From Bacillus sp. AFS098217 (GTDB lineage: Bacteria > Bacillota > Bacilli > Bacillales > Bacillaceae_G), in contig NZ_NVPR01000021.1 of the NCBI RefSeq assembly GCF_002551815.1, positions 1 through 42,035 of the forward strand: a stretch of DNA of 42,035 nucleotides. The letters are read 5' to 3'. A program made the position numbers and the translations under genes. Shown piece after piece: positions 15,855 to 24,212 of the stretch. Every line of letters starts with the position of its first letter. The first letter of the stretch is position 1. The notes beneath the pieces were generated by a model, which saw only the letters and a list, made by a program, of their open reading frames with translations, was not told the DNA's origin and searched no databases.

Positions 15855-16017
15855 TAGTACGTTGGAGATACCCCGGGTTGTACGCCTACATAAATAATTT
15901 CACATACCATATATAAGAAATAACACCGTAGTCAAAAATAGATTATAATCTCAGAAACGTAACCACCCAAAAAAGTATAATAGAGATATGTATTGGCAGA
16001 ATGGACAAAGCTATAAA

Positions 16018-17493
16018 TTAACCTGTATTTAGTGTGATTAAGTCATTGGTTTGCTCTTGTGTCAGCTCATATAAACGCTCAGCTGCACTTGGAATAATCG
16101 ACTGTATAAATTCAAGGTATAGTTCTTTCTGCTCTTTATTTCGACCAATAGCATGGTTAAAAAGCAACGCCAAAGTAGACAGTCCTGTTTGTCGTTGGCT
16201 GCCTTTACCGATTACGTGAATATATATTTGTTTTGATTTCTTTAACACGCTGTTTAACGTACTTCTTGGGATTTGTAAGGCTTCACACAGTTCTTTTTGA
16301 GTGAAGTATACAAATCCTTTTTCTGTGTCTTTCTGAGCGTTTAAGAAGTCAATGATGTCTTGCTCCCACTCATACCAGTGGCTACGCACACGTTCCTTAC
16401 GTGCTTTCTTATGCTTATACCAATATTGAGATGGTACTGGTCCTGAAAATGATACTTCCCCATCTGACCAAACTTCTAAAATATGATTAATGTACGCTTT
16501 GTTTGCACCCTTGTATTTACCAGAGAAGGCACTACGAACAGCCTTTTGAATGCTCGCGTTTTTCAAAGGGCTGTTTAAGTTTGTATTGAATTGGTCTAAT
16601 AAGTTGTATGCATCTTTTTCCGTCATTCCAGAAGAATAGCATGCTAAAGCAAGCGTAAATACGGCGTTGTCACGCCCGATTAGACCTTTCTGACCATGAA
16701 TATGTGTGCATACTAGTACCTTTTGCACCCACCCTTCAGTGATTTGAGTTGTATGCATTGGCTTGTTCGAAAGAACTGTAAATAAGTTTCTGCGATGGCC
16801 GATATCTTGATCTTTAGACCATTCAATTAAATGAGCTAGATTACACGTACTTTCTGCATCCATCCATACAACATTCTCCTCGTTTGGCATACGGAAAAAT
16901 CCGAAATCATTGCATGTCAAATCAACACCAGGTAATAAATCGCTTAAAGCTTTCCTGATGTTCTCGCTTATTCTCTTTGCGCTACGTAATCCACGGAAAT
17001 CATTCTTATTTGAAATGAACAATGGGTTATCTAGCACGAAATAAGCCTGGTATCCCTTCACACTTTCCAAGATAACTGTAGGCATTCCTAACTGCTTGTC
17101 CATTGCTGCCAGTACGATTTCCCCAGGAGTAATGTCCTTTGTATCGATATCTACAGTGAAACAGTTGATTTGTTTTAAATTACGTTCTTCATGACCTTTA
17201 ATGATTCTTCTGCTTCTGTCCAAATATGTACCTACTCTGAATACATTCGGTGTCCAATGCGTAGCTTGTCCGATATGATCCAGAACTGCTTCTTGAGAAG
17301 TTAATACAACTCCTTTAGCTCCATAGGGATGCATTAAATCTTCTTTTGTACGCGTAATGAATACAAATCGGTCATTCATCTTACTAGTATCCTGTGAGTC
17401 TAACATGGCGATGCTAGCTCTAGAATTCTTGTATTTATATTTGCGTAATCCACTATGTAAAATCAATTCAATTGCTTGCTGCGCTTTATCCAT
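16018..17493 (-). CDS. primase-type plasmid replication initiator
   Basis: 491 residues. An archaeo-eukaryotic primase fold is shown by FTVDIDTKD (Asp115, Asp117 as metal ligands) and the ESVKGYQAYF and FGFFRMP segments. A PriCT-like helical region follows (GRDNAVFTLALACYSSGMTE to KAVRSAFSGKYKG), then a winged-helix-like segment near residue 410 (TQKELCEALQIPRSTLNSVL). Such proteins start replication of theta plasmids of the B. cereus group. ATG at 17493 follows AAAGGAGATC. The frame is also open upstream to 17658, but that part spans the attenuator and lacks a ribosome site. Confidence 0.8.
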   Translation of the reverse strand: MDKAQQAIELILHSGLRKYKYKNSRASIAMLDSQDTSKMNDRFVFITRTKEDLMHPYGAKGVVLTSQEAVLDHIGQATHWTPNVFRVGTYLDRSRRIIKGHEERNLKQINCFTVDIDTKDITPGEIVLAAMDKQLGMPTVILESVKGYQAYFVLDNPLFISNKNDFRGLRSAKRISENIRKALSDLLPGVDLTCNDFGFFRMPNEENVVWMDAESTCNLAHLIEWSKDQDIGHRRNLFTVLSNKPMHTTQITEGWVQKVLVCTHIHGQKGLIGRDNAVFTLALACYSSGMTEKDAYNLLDQFNTNLNSPLKNASIQKAVRSAFSGKYKGANKAYINHILEVWSDGEVSFSGPVPSQYWYKHKKARKERVRSHWYEWEQDIIDFLNAQKDTEKGFVYFTQKELCEALQIPRSTLNSVLKKSKQIYIHVIGKGSQRQTGLSTLALLFNHAIGRNKEQKELYLEFIQSIIPSAAERLYELTQEQTNDLITLNTG

Positions 17494-17525
17494 GTTAGAT
17501 CTCCTTTCTACTAGATTTTTGACAA

Positions 17526-17561
17526 TAAAAAAAGGTGAGCAGTTATTACACTGCTCACCTT
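17526..17561 (-). promoter_or_regulatory. transcription attenuator in the rep leader
   Basis: Minus strand AAGGTGAGCAGT / ACTGCTCACCTT hairpin (17532-17561) followed by a T7 run (17526-17532), ending about 30 bp before the rep ATG. It is a perfect rho-independent terminator inside the leader, the arrangement used by antisense-RNA-controlled plasmids to set copy number. Confidence 0.7.
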
Positions 17562-17949
17562 GAAAATTCCCTGAAAGTATATAAAAACAGAATTTTTCCA
17601 TATTTAAACGTAATTTTTCCGTACTTAAATAAGGATATCTATCTTTACAATCCATCACTAATTAACTATACTAAATACAGATATTTTTATATCTCTAATA
17701 ACATAGCTAATTAGAACGGACGGAGAATTTACAGACTGATGGTGCAGTGTGTAAATGGAATACAAGATGTTGACAGCAAATTGTATTCACCGGAGAAGTA
17801 AAGTTATTGACGTAACTCTACTTTTTTTTGTCAGATTGAGACCTACCAAATCTCGATTAGACAGCCGTTCTTTTTTATTTGTTTTTGTAATTTATTTATC
17901 GAATAAGCTCTTTATGTACAATATCAAATTAAATCATAATTTGTTGAAA

Positions 17950-17984
17950 AACTTGTTGTTTCTTACGTTACAGCAAGTTTTTTT
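17950..17984 (+). terminator. plus-strand terminator in the rep-par gap
   Basis: AACTTGTTG (17950-17958) / CAGCAAGTT (17971-17979) with a T7 run. No plus-strand gene precedes it, so it may end an antisense RNA read across the rep leader. Confidence 0.5.
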
Positions 17985-18020
17985 GTTTGTAAACAGTGAA
18001 ATTATGCGCAATTTAAATAA

Positions 18021-18103
18021 TATCCCTATTTCCCTATTTCTATTTTTCCCTATTTCCCTATAGGGATTTTTCCCTATTTCTATTTTTCCCTATTTCCCTA
18101 TTT
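18021..18103. repeat. TCCCTAT repeat block A (candidate centromere)
   Basis: Seven direct copies of TCCCTAT, mostly as TTTCCCTATTTC units, and one inverted copy (ATAGGGAT at 18059-18066) within 83 bp. Located upstream of the par promoter; probably bound by the small partner protein. Confidence 0.65.
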
Positions 18104-18233
18104 TGTTCGTTTTTTTCTCTTTAAACCTCCCCTTGAAAATCTTCATTCTCATTTACTTTTCAAGTCCGACTCGAATTGGAAATTCCCTTTTAAATCAACG
18201 CTTTTGTTATAAATTACTAACTCTATCATTCTA

Positions 18234-18262
18234 TTGCATATAGAGAACATTATTGTTATAAT
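18234..18262 (+). promoter_or_regulatory. parA promoter
   Basis: TTGCAT (18234-18239), 17-nt spacer, TATAAT (18257-18262). Repeat block B lies directly downstream, suited to autorepression. Confidence 0.75.
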
Positions 18263-18270
18263 TTCTTTAA

Positions 18271-18360
18271 TAATATAGAAATATCCCTATTTCTATATTT
18301 AGAATTATCCCTATTTCCCTATTTCTATTTTTCCCTATTTCTATAAAGGGATATAGGGAA
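18271..18360. repeat. TCCCTAT repeat block B
   Basis: Four direct TCCCTAT copies, then inverted GGGATATAGGGA, between the par promoter and the parA ribosome site. The position suggests operator and centromere combined. Confidence 0.65.
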
Positions 18361-18391
18361 ATTTCAAAAAAATATAAATGGAGTGTTAAAA

Positions 18392-19213
18392 ATGGCTATT
18401 ACAATTACGGTTGGTAATTACAAAGGTGGCGTTGGTAAAACCACAAATGCTGTATTGAACTCTTATGAAGTTGCGAAAAAAGGAAAGCGAACGTTACTTG
18501 TTGACCTTGATCCGCAGAGTAATGCAACGAAGTCTTTAATGTTAACTAAATCCATTCTTAATCCAGATGAAATTGTAACTGTTGAAAAAACATTAATGAA
18601 GGGGATACAAGAAGGGAATTTAGATGGTTTAGAAGTGGAAATCATGGAGAATTTATATTTAATTCCTTCTTACGTTGATTTTCAAGATTTCGCAAAGTTC
18701 CTTTATAAGACTTGCACTTCTGAAGCAGAGGAGGATTACTACTTTAAAGGATTACTTGAAAAGATAAAACATAAATATGACTACATATTTATTGATGTTC
18801 CTCCTATGTCAATTGAAGTTACAAAGAATGCAGTTGTAGCTTCTGATTATGTTCTTATTGCTCTGCAAACACAAGAGCGTTCTCTTACAGGTGCTGAAAA
18901 CTATGTTAACGAACTGATAAAGTTAAAAGAGCAATATGATCTTGATATTGAAGTTGTAGGCATTCTTCCAGTGCTATTGAAAAACAATGGTAAAGTGGAC
19001 GAGTATATTATGGAAAATGCTCGTGAAATCTTCGGGGAAGAAAACCTGTTTAAAAATATTGTTCCGCAAATGGAGCGTATTAAAAGATTTGATGTTAATG
19101 GTATCACTGAAAAAGATAGACATGATTTAAATGTCATTGAACTGTACGAAAAGATTAGTGATGAATTATTGTCTCGCATTGATATTTTTGAAAAGATGAA
19201 GGTTGGTGTGTAA
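18392..19213 (+). CDS. parA: ParA-type partition ATPase
   Basis: 273 residues, type Ib size without an N-terminal helix-turn-helix. The deviant Walker A is KGGVGKTT (11-18). Walker A' is LLVDLDPQSNAT and Walker B YIFIDVPPM. These ATPases position plasmid copies on the nucleoid together with a centromere-binding partner. ATG at 18392 follows GGAG with 8 nt spacing. The partner gene starts 2 nt after the stop. TCCCTAT repeats lie before and after the operon. Confidence 0.92.
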   Translation: MAITITVGNYKGGVGKTTNAVLNSYEVAKKGKRTLLVDLDPQSNATKSLMLTKSILNPDEIVTVEKTLMKGIQEGNLDGLEVEIMENLYLIPSYVDFQDFAKFLYKTCTSEAEEDYYFKGLLEKIKHKYDYIFIDVPPMSIEVTKNAVVASDYVLIALQTQERSLTGAENYVNELIKLKEQYDLDIEVVGILPVLLKNNGKVDEYIMENAREIFGEENLFKNIVPQMERIKRFDVNGITEKDRHDLNVIELYEKISDELLSRIDIFEKMKVGV

Positions 19214-19214
19214 C

Positions 19215-19586
19215 ATGGCAAAAACACCTGGATTATTAGGTAGAACAAAGGGGAATTTCAAGCCAGAAGATCCTTATGTAAAAAACGAGGATCCAATTGT
19301 ATTGAAAGATAACGAAAATAATCCTCCTTCTCCAACTAAAAATGAGCAAAAACAAATAACTCAAAAAGAAAAAGGGAAGGAGCAAGAACCGAATAAAAAG
19401 AAGTTTAAAAACCAACAAGGTAGTATTAAAATTTCTAGCCAATCTAAAGAAGAACTCGAAGCACTAATGAAACTCACGAATACGAAATATGCTCACGAAA
19501 TAATTGATTTACTTATAGATCGTTATGTAGAAAATGAATTAACTTCTGCACAGAAAAGAAAGTTTAAATTACTAACAGAAATATAA
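19215..19586 (+). CDS. small ParA partner, ribbon-helix-helix-like centromere-binding protein
   Basis: 123 residues. The first 65 are polar and likely disordered (many Lys, Glu, Asn, Pro), a usual place for a ParA-stimulating tail. The last 55 (GSIKISSQSKEELEALMKLT then YAHEIIDLLIDRYVENELTS) have a beta-helix-helix pattern like ribbon-helix-helix DNA-binding proteins. It follows parA by 1 nt and is translationally coupled. The natural target is the TCCCTAT repeat. Family assignment rests on pattern and context, not on a diagnostic motif. Confidence 0.7.
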   Translation: MAKTPGLLGRTKGNFKPEDPYVKNEDPIVLKDNENNPPSPTKNEQKQITQKEKGKEQEPNKKKFKNQQGSIKISSQSKEELEALMKLTNTKYAHEIIDLLIDRYVENELTSAQKRKFKLLTEI

Positions 19587-19634
19587 AAAATATAGAAATA
19601 TCCCTATTTCCAAATAGGGATATTTCTATATTTT
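19587..19634. repeat. TCCCTAT inverted pair/terminator after par
   Basis: A perfect 23-bp inverted repeat (19587-19609 / 19612-19634) containing one TCCCTAT in each arm; it begins right after the stop codon. It can act as terminator and as a further partner-binding site. Confidence 0.7.
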
Positions 19635-19696
19635 ATCACCCGTTAATATTAATATAAAAGGATTTCTCTCCATCCTTCATGTATCTTTTTCGTAGT

Positions 19697-20287
19697 TTAC
19701 CAGAACTTCCACCACGGCTTTTCCTTCTCTTTTGCAGCCGCTACCTCCTCACGATACTCCTGCATTAATCTCTTCGCTTCCTGCATCTCACGTAGTGTTT
19801 TCATAAGTGTTTCATCTCGCGCTTCTAATCGTTTTTCCACTCGTTCATTATGTTGATCTATACTCGCTTTAATTTCCTCGTTGCTTTGCTTTGCCTGCTC
19901 ACTTAACCTTTCTTCCATTGCTAATATACTTTGATTCATTTCCTGCGCCATAACGCTGTATTGTTGTTGTAGCTGTTCTTGAATGTGAAATGGAATTAAG
20001 TTCGTGTCCCCAGGTTCTTCTTTAATCAAATCCGGATTAACTTTTTCTATTTGTTGTGCAATCATCTTTGCTGCCTTTTCCAACGTCATACCGTCATGCT
20101 TACTAAGCTCAATTAATCTCTCAATAACCAGGATGTCACCGTCTGTATATTCACGTCTGCCACGCTTATCTTTCTTTACTGTAAATCCCTCTCGTTGCAA
20201 CACTTCCATATACTTTCTGAGCGTACTATCGGATATTCCTAGCCTTTTGTATACTTCACTAGCAGAATAAACAATCTCGTCCGTCAT
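19697..20287 (-). CDS. MerR-type HTH protein with coiled coil and aromatic C-terminal tip
   Basis: 196 residues. Residues 5-70 form a MerR-like winged helix ([20 protein letters not shown], then [12 protein letters not shown]). Residues 100-185 are a continuous charged coiled coil ([20 protein letters not shown] and onwards). The end PWWKFW is an amphipathic aromatic tip that could touch the membrane. Bacillus plasmids often carry such DUF3967-type proteins, and the layout recalls RacA, which links DNA to the cell pole. A role in plasmid anchoring or regulation of the neighbouring transfer operon is inference. Confidence 0.75.
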   Translation of the reverse strand: MTDEIVYSASEVYKRLGISDSTLRKYMEVLQREGFTVKKDKRGRREYTDGDILVIERLIELSKHDGMTLEKAAKMIAQQIEKVNPDLIKEEPGDTNLIPFHIQEQLQQQYSVMAQEMNQSILAMEERLSEQAKQSNEEIKASIDQHNERVEKRLEARDETLMKTLREMQEAKRLMQEYREEVAAAKEKEKPWWKFW

Positions 20288-20369
20288 AGCGTCACAACAC
20301 CTCCTAGAAAAAATATTCCCTAACGATTTTTAAATTCCTGCAAAGAAAAAAGCCCCACTAATGTAGGGA

Positions 20370-20867
20370 TTAAATCGCCTTTGCTATTTCAACCAATAAT
20401 CTCATAAACAACGGTATCATTTGTACTACGATATATCCAATCCCAGCACGGGAGATTAACGAGAAACCTCGTTCTTGGCTACCAACCATAATAAATAATC
20501 CACCGCATAGCGCTACAACGGATGCAATTGGGTAGGATACTGCTTTAATTAGAAAGATAACTGGCTCAAATGCATTTACGATTCTGTTGTACAGTTGGCC
20601 ATCTATATAATTTTTAAAGTTGCCATCGTTTGATTGCACATCCTTGAATACTTCATTTACATTTGGCGCATCTGCTTCTGCTCCTGATGCGAATACATGT
20701 GGAATATCTATAATGTTGCTGAATATAATAGCACTACCGATTGCAATACCAACTCGCACCGCCACAGGTGCATATTTTTTTGTTTTCTTTTTGAACAAGC
20801 TCCACTTTTTCTTCGCTCCATAGTTACCATCCATAAAATCCTTGATGCTCATTGTCTCAGTTGCCAT
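20370..20867 (-). CDS. small membrane protein, VirB2/pilin-like position
   Basis: 165 residues from MATETMSIKDFMDG. A basic segment (KKKWSLFKKKTKKY) precedes a hydrophobic helix that ends PHVFASGAEA, looking like a cleavable signal. Two more hydrophobic helices follow (FLIKAVSYPIASVVALCGGL and IGYIVVQMIPLFMRLLVEIA). Size and layout resemble TrbC/VirB2-like subunits or the small hydrophobic proteins of conjugation modules. It is last in an operon with an FtsK-like ATPase. A longer start at 20876 is possible. Function is inferred from shape only. Confidence 0.65.
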   Translation of the reverse strand: MATETMSIKDFMDGNYGAKKKWSLFKKKTKKYAPVAVRVGIAIGSAIIFSNIIDIPHVFASGAEADAPNVNEVFKDVQSNDGNFKNYIDGQLYNRIVNAFEPVIFLIKAVSYPIASVVALCGGLFIMVGSQERGFSLISRAGIGYIVVQMIPLFMRLLVEIAKAI

Positions 20868-20886
20868 ATAGACCATCCCCTTAATT

Positions 20887-21477
20887 TTAATGGAAATCAG
20901 TAACCGTAAATATGTTGCAATCCAATCCATCGCAAAGCTTCTGTATTTGCTTTCTTCGGTATTCTGTTGTTGTGTACCAAATAAATTTAGGCGCCTTCTC
21001 AAACACATTACATTCCATTAACTTTCTGTACTTCTGCATTTTTAAACGGTTTGCGCTCATCTTTTGCTCATGATCTACCTCTACAATGTGATAACGGCCA
21101 TTATCCGTGAATAGTGCATCCGTAATTATAGAAACGATACCTTTAACATTCATTTTGACTTCCTGCTTCCACGTTTTCGGGCATTCGTAAGCGATATAGA
21201 TGTCATTCCTCATAATGTAGTGACGAAATTGGTTAGAACGTTTTAGTACCTTATTACTTCCAATACGCTCACGACCTTCTTTATTGAGATAATACACCTT
21301 TTCTGAATCTCTAAAGCTAGATACATATTCTTCAAGATCCTTCATTACACGAGAAGCATTTCTATCACCGCCAAGATCATGAAGTACCTGGATTTGTTTC
21401 CTACTTAAGAACCCCAACTTCTTCAAGCTCAAGAGTATGGACTCGGTTCTTGCTTCCTTTATAGCTAACTTTTGCAT
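20887..21477 (-). CDS. replication-relaxation (Replic_Relax-like) protein
   Basis: 196 residues (ATG at 21477, GGAG 7 nt upstream; ATG at 21483 is too close to it). The N-terminal winged helix (SLKKLGFLSRKQIQVLHDLG) and the later DALFTDNGRYHIVEVDHEQK segment are typical of the Replic_Relax family of Firmicutes plasmids. In this family the E-V-D stretch recalls a nuclease-like core, but the biochemical role is unproven. It overlaps the 3' end of the FtsK-like gene by 77 nt in another frame, indicating tight coupling. Confidence 0.75.
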   Translation of the reverse strand: MQKLAIKEARTESILLSLKKLGFLSRKQIQVLHDLGGDRNASRVMKDLEEYVSSFRDSEKVYYLNKEGRERIGSNKVLKRSNQFRHYIMRNDIYIAYECPKTWKQEVKMNVKGIVSIITDALFTDNGRYHIVEVDHEQKMSANRLKMQKYRKLMECNVFEKAPKFIWYTTTEYRRKQIQKLCDGLDCNIFTVTDFH

Positions 21478-22699
21478 CTTCATGCTCCTTTCTCGCTCTA
21501 ATGTTGATATGTGGCATTATGATGTTGTCAATCTTTTTGTTATCGATATAAACAGTCTGTAAAACCTTCTTCTCGTTCGTTTGGTATATAGCTCTTCCTT
21601 TTATGTTGGGAAGACTCTCTGCGCCGCCCTCATCGAGTACAGCGCGGCTCCCTGCTTCTGTTTGTAATCTGAAGCAAATACGAGCACCAATGTTTTGCCG
21701 TAACTGCGATGGTAAAGCTTCGTTAGTAGGATATTGAGTCGCATATACTAAGCGGAATCCAGCTGCCCTGCCGCGACGACCTATATCTACAATGATGTCT
21801 TTGCACTCCTGATATGGCGCCATGTCGGCTGCCTCATCTACGATTACAAAGTACCTCGTTGGATCCCCGGCTTCTTTTATATCTTCATATCCTTTTTCTA
21901 GTAAGTATTCGTTTCTATCATTCAGTTTGGTTTGCAATTCCCTTAGAGTCTCAAGGGCTTCCTCAGGGTTCTTCGCAATTGATTCGACTTGGTTTAGGAA
22001 TCGGTACCGGTTAAAAGATAGACCACCCTTCAAATCAATAAGGAATAGCTTTGTATTCTCTGGCTGATTGCGTACAAGTGATGTAATTATTAGCTTCAAT
22101 ACATTCGATTTACCCATATCTGTCATTCCTGCAGAGATCATGTGAGAAATTGCATCGAAATTATGCTTTACTAATCCATCCCTCGTATAACCTATAGGAA
22201 CCTCCCATCCTCTGCATTGCCTCAGCATATCCTCTTCAAATTTAACGAAATCAGGAATTCCTCTTTCATAGACTCGTATTTTAAGTAACCCATCGTAAGA
22301 CAACTCAATTTCCTTTCTAACGAGTTTTTTCTTGTTTATAATGTTTTTTATTTGTTTTAAGATATCTTTTCGTAATTGAAGAGATTTGAAGTCTGATAGT
22401 TTGAAATCGTAAACCTTATTTTTATGATTTAACCCGTCTTCTAAATGCTGTATTTTTTGTTCAAAGTTGGAGAAACTAAGGCCAAGTGGAATCCTATATG
22501 CATACTCCACTCCCCACGCATTTCTCGTCTTTCGAAGCAACTGTATGGTCCTGATATCTTTCCCTTCTTTCACTTTTAACCCGCAGTTAGCGCAAATTCT
22601 TTGGATCTTAGAGGCATCATTTGTTGCCCCTTTTTGATGCATCTTTGACAGAAGAATTACACCACCGACTGCCGCTGAACTAACTAACTCAAATATCAA
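21401..22699 (-). CDS. FtsK/HerA-type DNA translocase of plasmid transfer or segregation
   Basis: 432 residues. A short hydrophobic N terminus (FELVSSAAVGGVILL) may tether it to the membrane. Walker A is GMTDMGKSN (191-199) and Walker B YFVIVDEAAD (283-292), with the arginine-rich DIGRRGRAAGFRL and the YATQYP motif typical of FtsK/SpoIIIE motors. Without the long FtsK membrane domain and gamma domain it resembles the small plasmid motors that pump double-stranded DNA. TTG start at 22699 with GGTGGTG upstream. It heads an operon with the Replic_Relax-like and membrane proteins. Confidence 0.85.
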   Translation of the reverse strand: MIFELVSSAAVGGVILLSKMHQKGATNDASKIQRICANCGLKVKEGKDIRTIQLLRKTRNAWGVEYAYRIPLGLSFSNFEQKIQHLEDGLNHKNKVYDFKLSDFKSLQLRKDILKQIKNIINKKKLVRKEIELSYDGLLKIRVYERGIPDFVKFEEDMLRQCRGWEVPIGYTRDGLVKHNFDAISHMISAGMTDMGKSNVLKLIITSLVRNQPENTKLFLIDLKGGLSFNRYRFLNQVESIAKNPEEALETLRELQTKLNDRNEYLLEKGYEDIKEAGDPTRYFVIVDEAADMAPYQECKDIIVDIGRRGRAAGFRLVYATQYPTNEALPSQLRQNIGARICFRLQTEAGSRAVLDEGGAESLPNIKGRAIYQTNEKKVLQTVYIDNKKIDNIIMPHINIRARKEHEDAKVSYKGSKNRVHTLELEEVGVLK

Positions 22700-22913
22700 C
22701 GTTAAAACACCACCCTTCTTTTCGTATTCTGCAAGAATAGTCCCTGAAGATTAGAAGAGATAAAAACAGCTATGAATCGTTGAAAATATTAATCTTTTAG
22801 TGTCTAAAATATTATTCTGATAGCGAATTTTATTTGGAAGAGATGAAACGAAGTTCTAAAAAGCTATCAATTTGGAATAGGGAATCGTAATTTGTTTGGT
22901 ATGGTAAAAGGTA

Positions 22914-22952
22914 TTTTGCACTGTTTGTTTCATATGCATGTTTTTTTGCACT
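22914..22952. promoter_or_regulatory. direct repeats in the divergent promoter region
   Basis: TTTTGCACT occurs at 22914 and 22944, exactly 30 bp apart (about three helical turns), between the divergent FtsK-like and Cro/CI-type genes. It is a candidate operator of the latter. Confidence 0.4.
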
Positions 22953-23000
22953 CGTATAAAAAAGTTAACTCTTGTACATGCTGTTACTGAGGTGACAGTA

Positions 23001-23234
23001 ATGTTTGATTGGCTAAAATTAGGGAAAATAAATAGGAGTAAATTTGGGAAGTGGCTAGATCGTCAGGGGATTTCTCAAGCGGAATTAGGAGAAAAGTCAA
23101 AATTAAGCAGAGCAACTATTTCGAAATTATGCAATGACCATACATACAGACCGAAATTTTCAACTGTAGTTCAAATCACAAGAGGATTGAAAAAGTTAGG
23201 AAAAAACATAAATGAAAATGATTTTTGGATGTAG
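23001..23234 (+). CDS. Cro/CI-type (XRE) transcriptional regulator
   Basis: 77 residues, one helix-turn-helix domain: FGKWLDRQGISQAELGEKSK, LSRATISKLCND. ATG at 23001 is preceded by GAGGTGA; earlier in-frame starts lack a ribosome site. It is divergent from the FtsK-like operon and probably controls it and itself. A terminator follows directly. Confidence 0.85.
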   Translation: MFDWLKLGKINRSKFGKWLDRQGISQAELGEKSKLSRATISKLCNDHTYRPKFSTVVQITRGLKKLGKNINENDFWM

Positions 23235-23271
23235 CTTCACTTGAATGAGTGGAGCTATTCTTATTTTTTTT
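23233..23271 (+). terminator. terminator of the XRE regulator gene
   Basis: AGCTTCACT (23233-23241) / AGTGGAGCT (23248-23256) and a T-rich tail at 23261-23271. It overlaps the stop codon. Confidence 0.8.
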
Positions 23272-23395
23272 GAAAAAACTCTTCACAAAAGAACATAAAT
23301 TCGCACGTGATAAGAACTGATATTTAAGGGAGAATAACGGTGTATGACTATTCAATATTTCCTTATATTGATTATAAGGCATTTATAAAAAATCC

Positions 23396-23542
23396 GGTTC
23401 TGGTGCACAAACTCACAGACTCTCGTAAGCAATCTTCTACACTTTGATATACCGATAGTATAACTCTAACAAAGGTGTGTGATCAGTATGTCCAAGATTT
23501 GTAGATTTATTGCAATTATCCTGAAGTTTTTGCACCAGAACC
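23396..23542. mobile_element. 147-bp IS240-derived remnant
   Basis: GGTTCTGGTGCACAAACT at 23396 and, inverted, AGTTTTTGCACCAGAACC ending at 23542 (one mismatch in 18) match IS240 ends; the subterminal CTACAAATC region on the right also fits. There is no transposase inside and no flanking duplication. It is an internal deletion derivative or two fused ends. Its right boundary cuts the ArsR gene. Confidence 0.65.
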
Positions 23543-24127
23543 TTTTCAACTATATGGGAAGAATTAAATTGTGAGTTATTAAACGAAATTGTAAAACAAA
23601 CTACTTTACTCAAAACAAGAGGATTTTCAGCCTTTATCAATTCCTTATCTTCAGAGCGTATTTCTTGGATTGATAACAAAAATAAAATGTATCTTCATAA
23701 ACCATTTAAAACAATCTATCAGATGAAAAGTGATGAATCTATTATTTTTATGCCTAGTTATTTTGTTTGGCCTCATTTTTTTGTAGATGAAATAAAAGAA
23801 GGCATTGTGATTGTTTATGATTCTTCAATAGCAAGAGAACAAGCTGTTCCAAAACAACCTATTGAAAAGATGTTAAGTACTTATCGTGCTTTAGGAGAAC
23901 CTTCTAGATTACAAATCTTAAAAATTTTACAAGATCGTTCATTAACAACACAATCTTTAGCGCAAATTTGTCATTTAAGTGAGGGAGCAGTTTCGAGGCA
24001 TCTTCAAGTTCTAAAAAAAGCAAATTTAGTTACCTGTAGGAAAGATGGGAAATATGTATTATATAAGAGTCGCTCAAATATCATTCAAAGTCTTTCCAAA
24101 TTGATTACGGAAGTCACAGCAACCTAA
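23543..24127 (+). pseudogene. ArsR-family regulator, 5' end lost to IS240 remnant
   Basis: The frame is open from the IS240 end (FSTIWEELNCELLNEIV) through a start-like ATG at 23687 to the stop. The C-terminal half holds an ArsR winged helix: MLSTYRALGEPSRLQILKIL, LTTQSLAQICHLSEGAVSRH, LQVLKKANLVTCRKDGKYVL. The N-terminal part resembles the extra domain of larger ArsR proteins with similar architecture. Because the frame runs into the insertion, the first part of the protein is missing. A shortened product from 23687 would still contain the DNA-binding domain. Confidence 0.75.
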
Positions 24128-24163
24128 TACAACACGATGTAATTTGGTTGGCGGGACCTTATA

Positions 24164-24212
24164 CAAAAAAAGGAAGGCCTTCTACATGCGGAACGTCTTC
24201 CTTTTTTTATGT
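24164..24212 (+). terminator. terminator after the ArsR gene
   Basis: AAAAAAAGGAAG (24165-24176) / CTTCCTTTTTTT (24197-24208) with a 20-nt loop; T-rich on both strands. Confidence 0.8.

Larger units (their letters stand above)
17659..18391. other. replication/partition intergenic region
   Basis: About 730 bp between the divergent rep and parA genes. It contains an 8-bp inverted repeat around 17758-17790 (GAATACAA / TTGTATTC), a plus-strand terminator at 17950, two blocks of TCCCTAT repeats and the parA promoter. I see no convincing gene. A replication origin is likely here or in rep, but no DnaA-box cluster was recognised. Confidence 0.5.

Noticed and set aside
17494-17658. Longer rep start at 17658 or 17655
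   Set aside because: The frame is open, but it crosses the attenuator hairpin and lacks a ribosome site, while 17493 has AAAGGAG.
17755-18063. 102-codon plus-strand ORF in the rep-par gap
   Set aside because: Low-complexity Leu/Phe-rich translation of AT-rich repeats with no ribosome site; ends inside the TCCCTAT block.
18021-18360. CRISPR array
   Set aside because: The repeats are 7-13 bp with variable spacing and no unique spacers of constant size; they are iteron/centromere-like.
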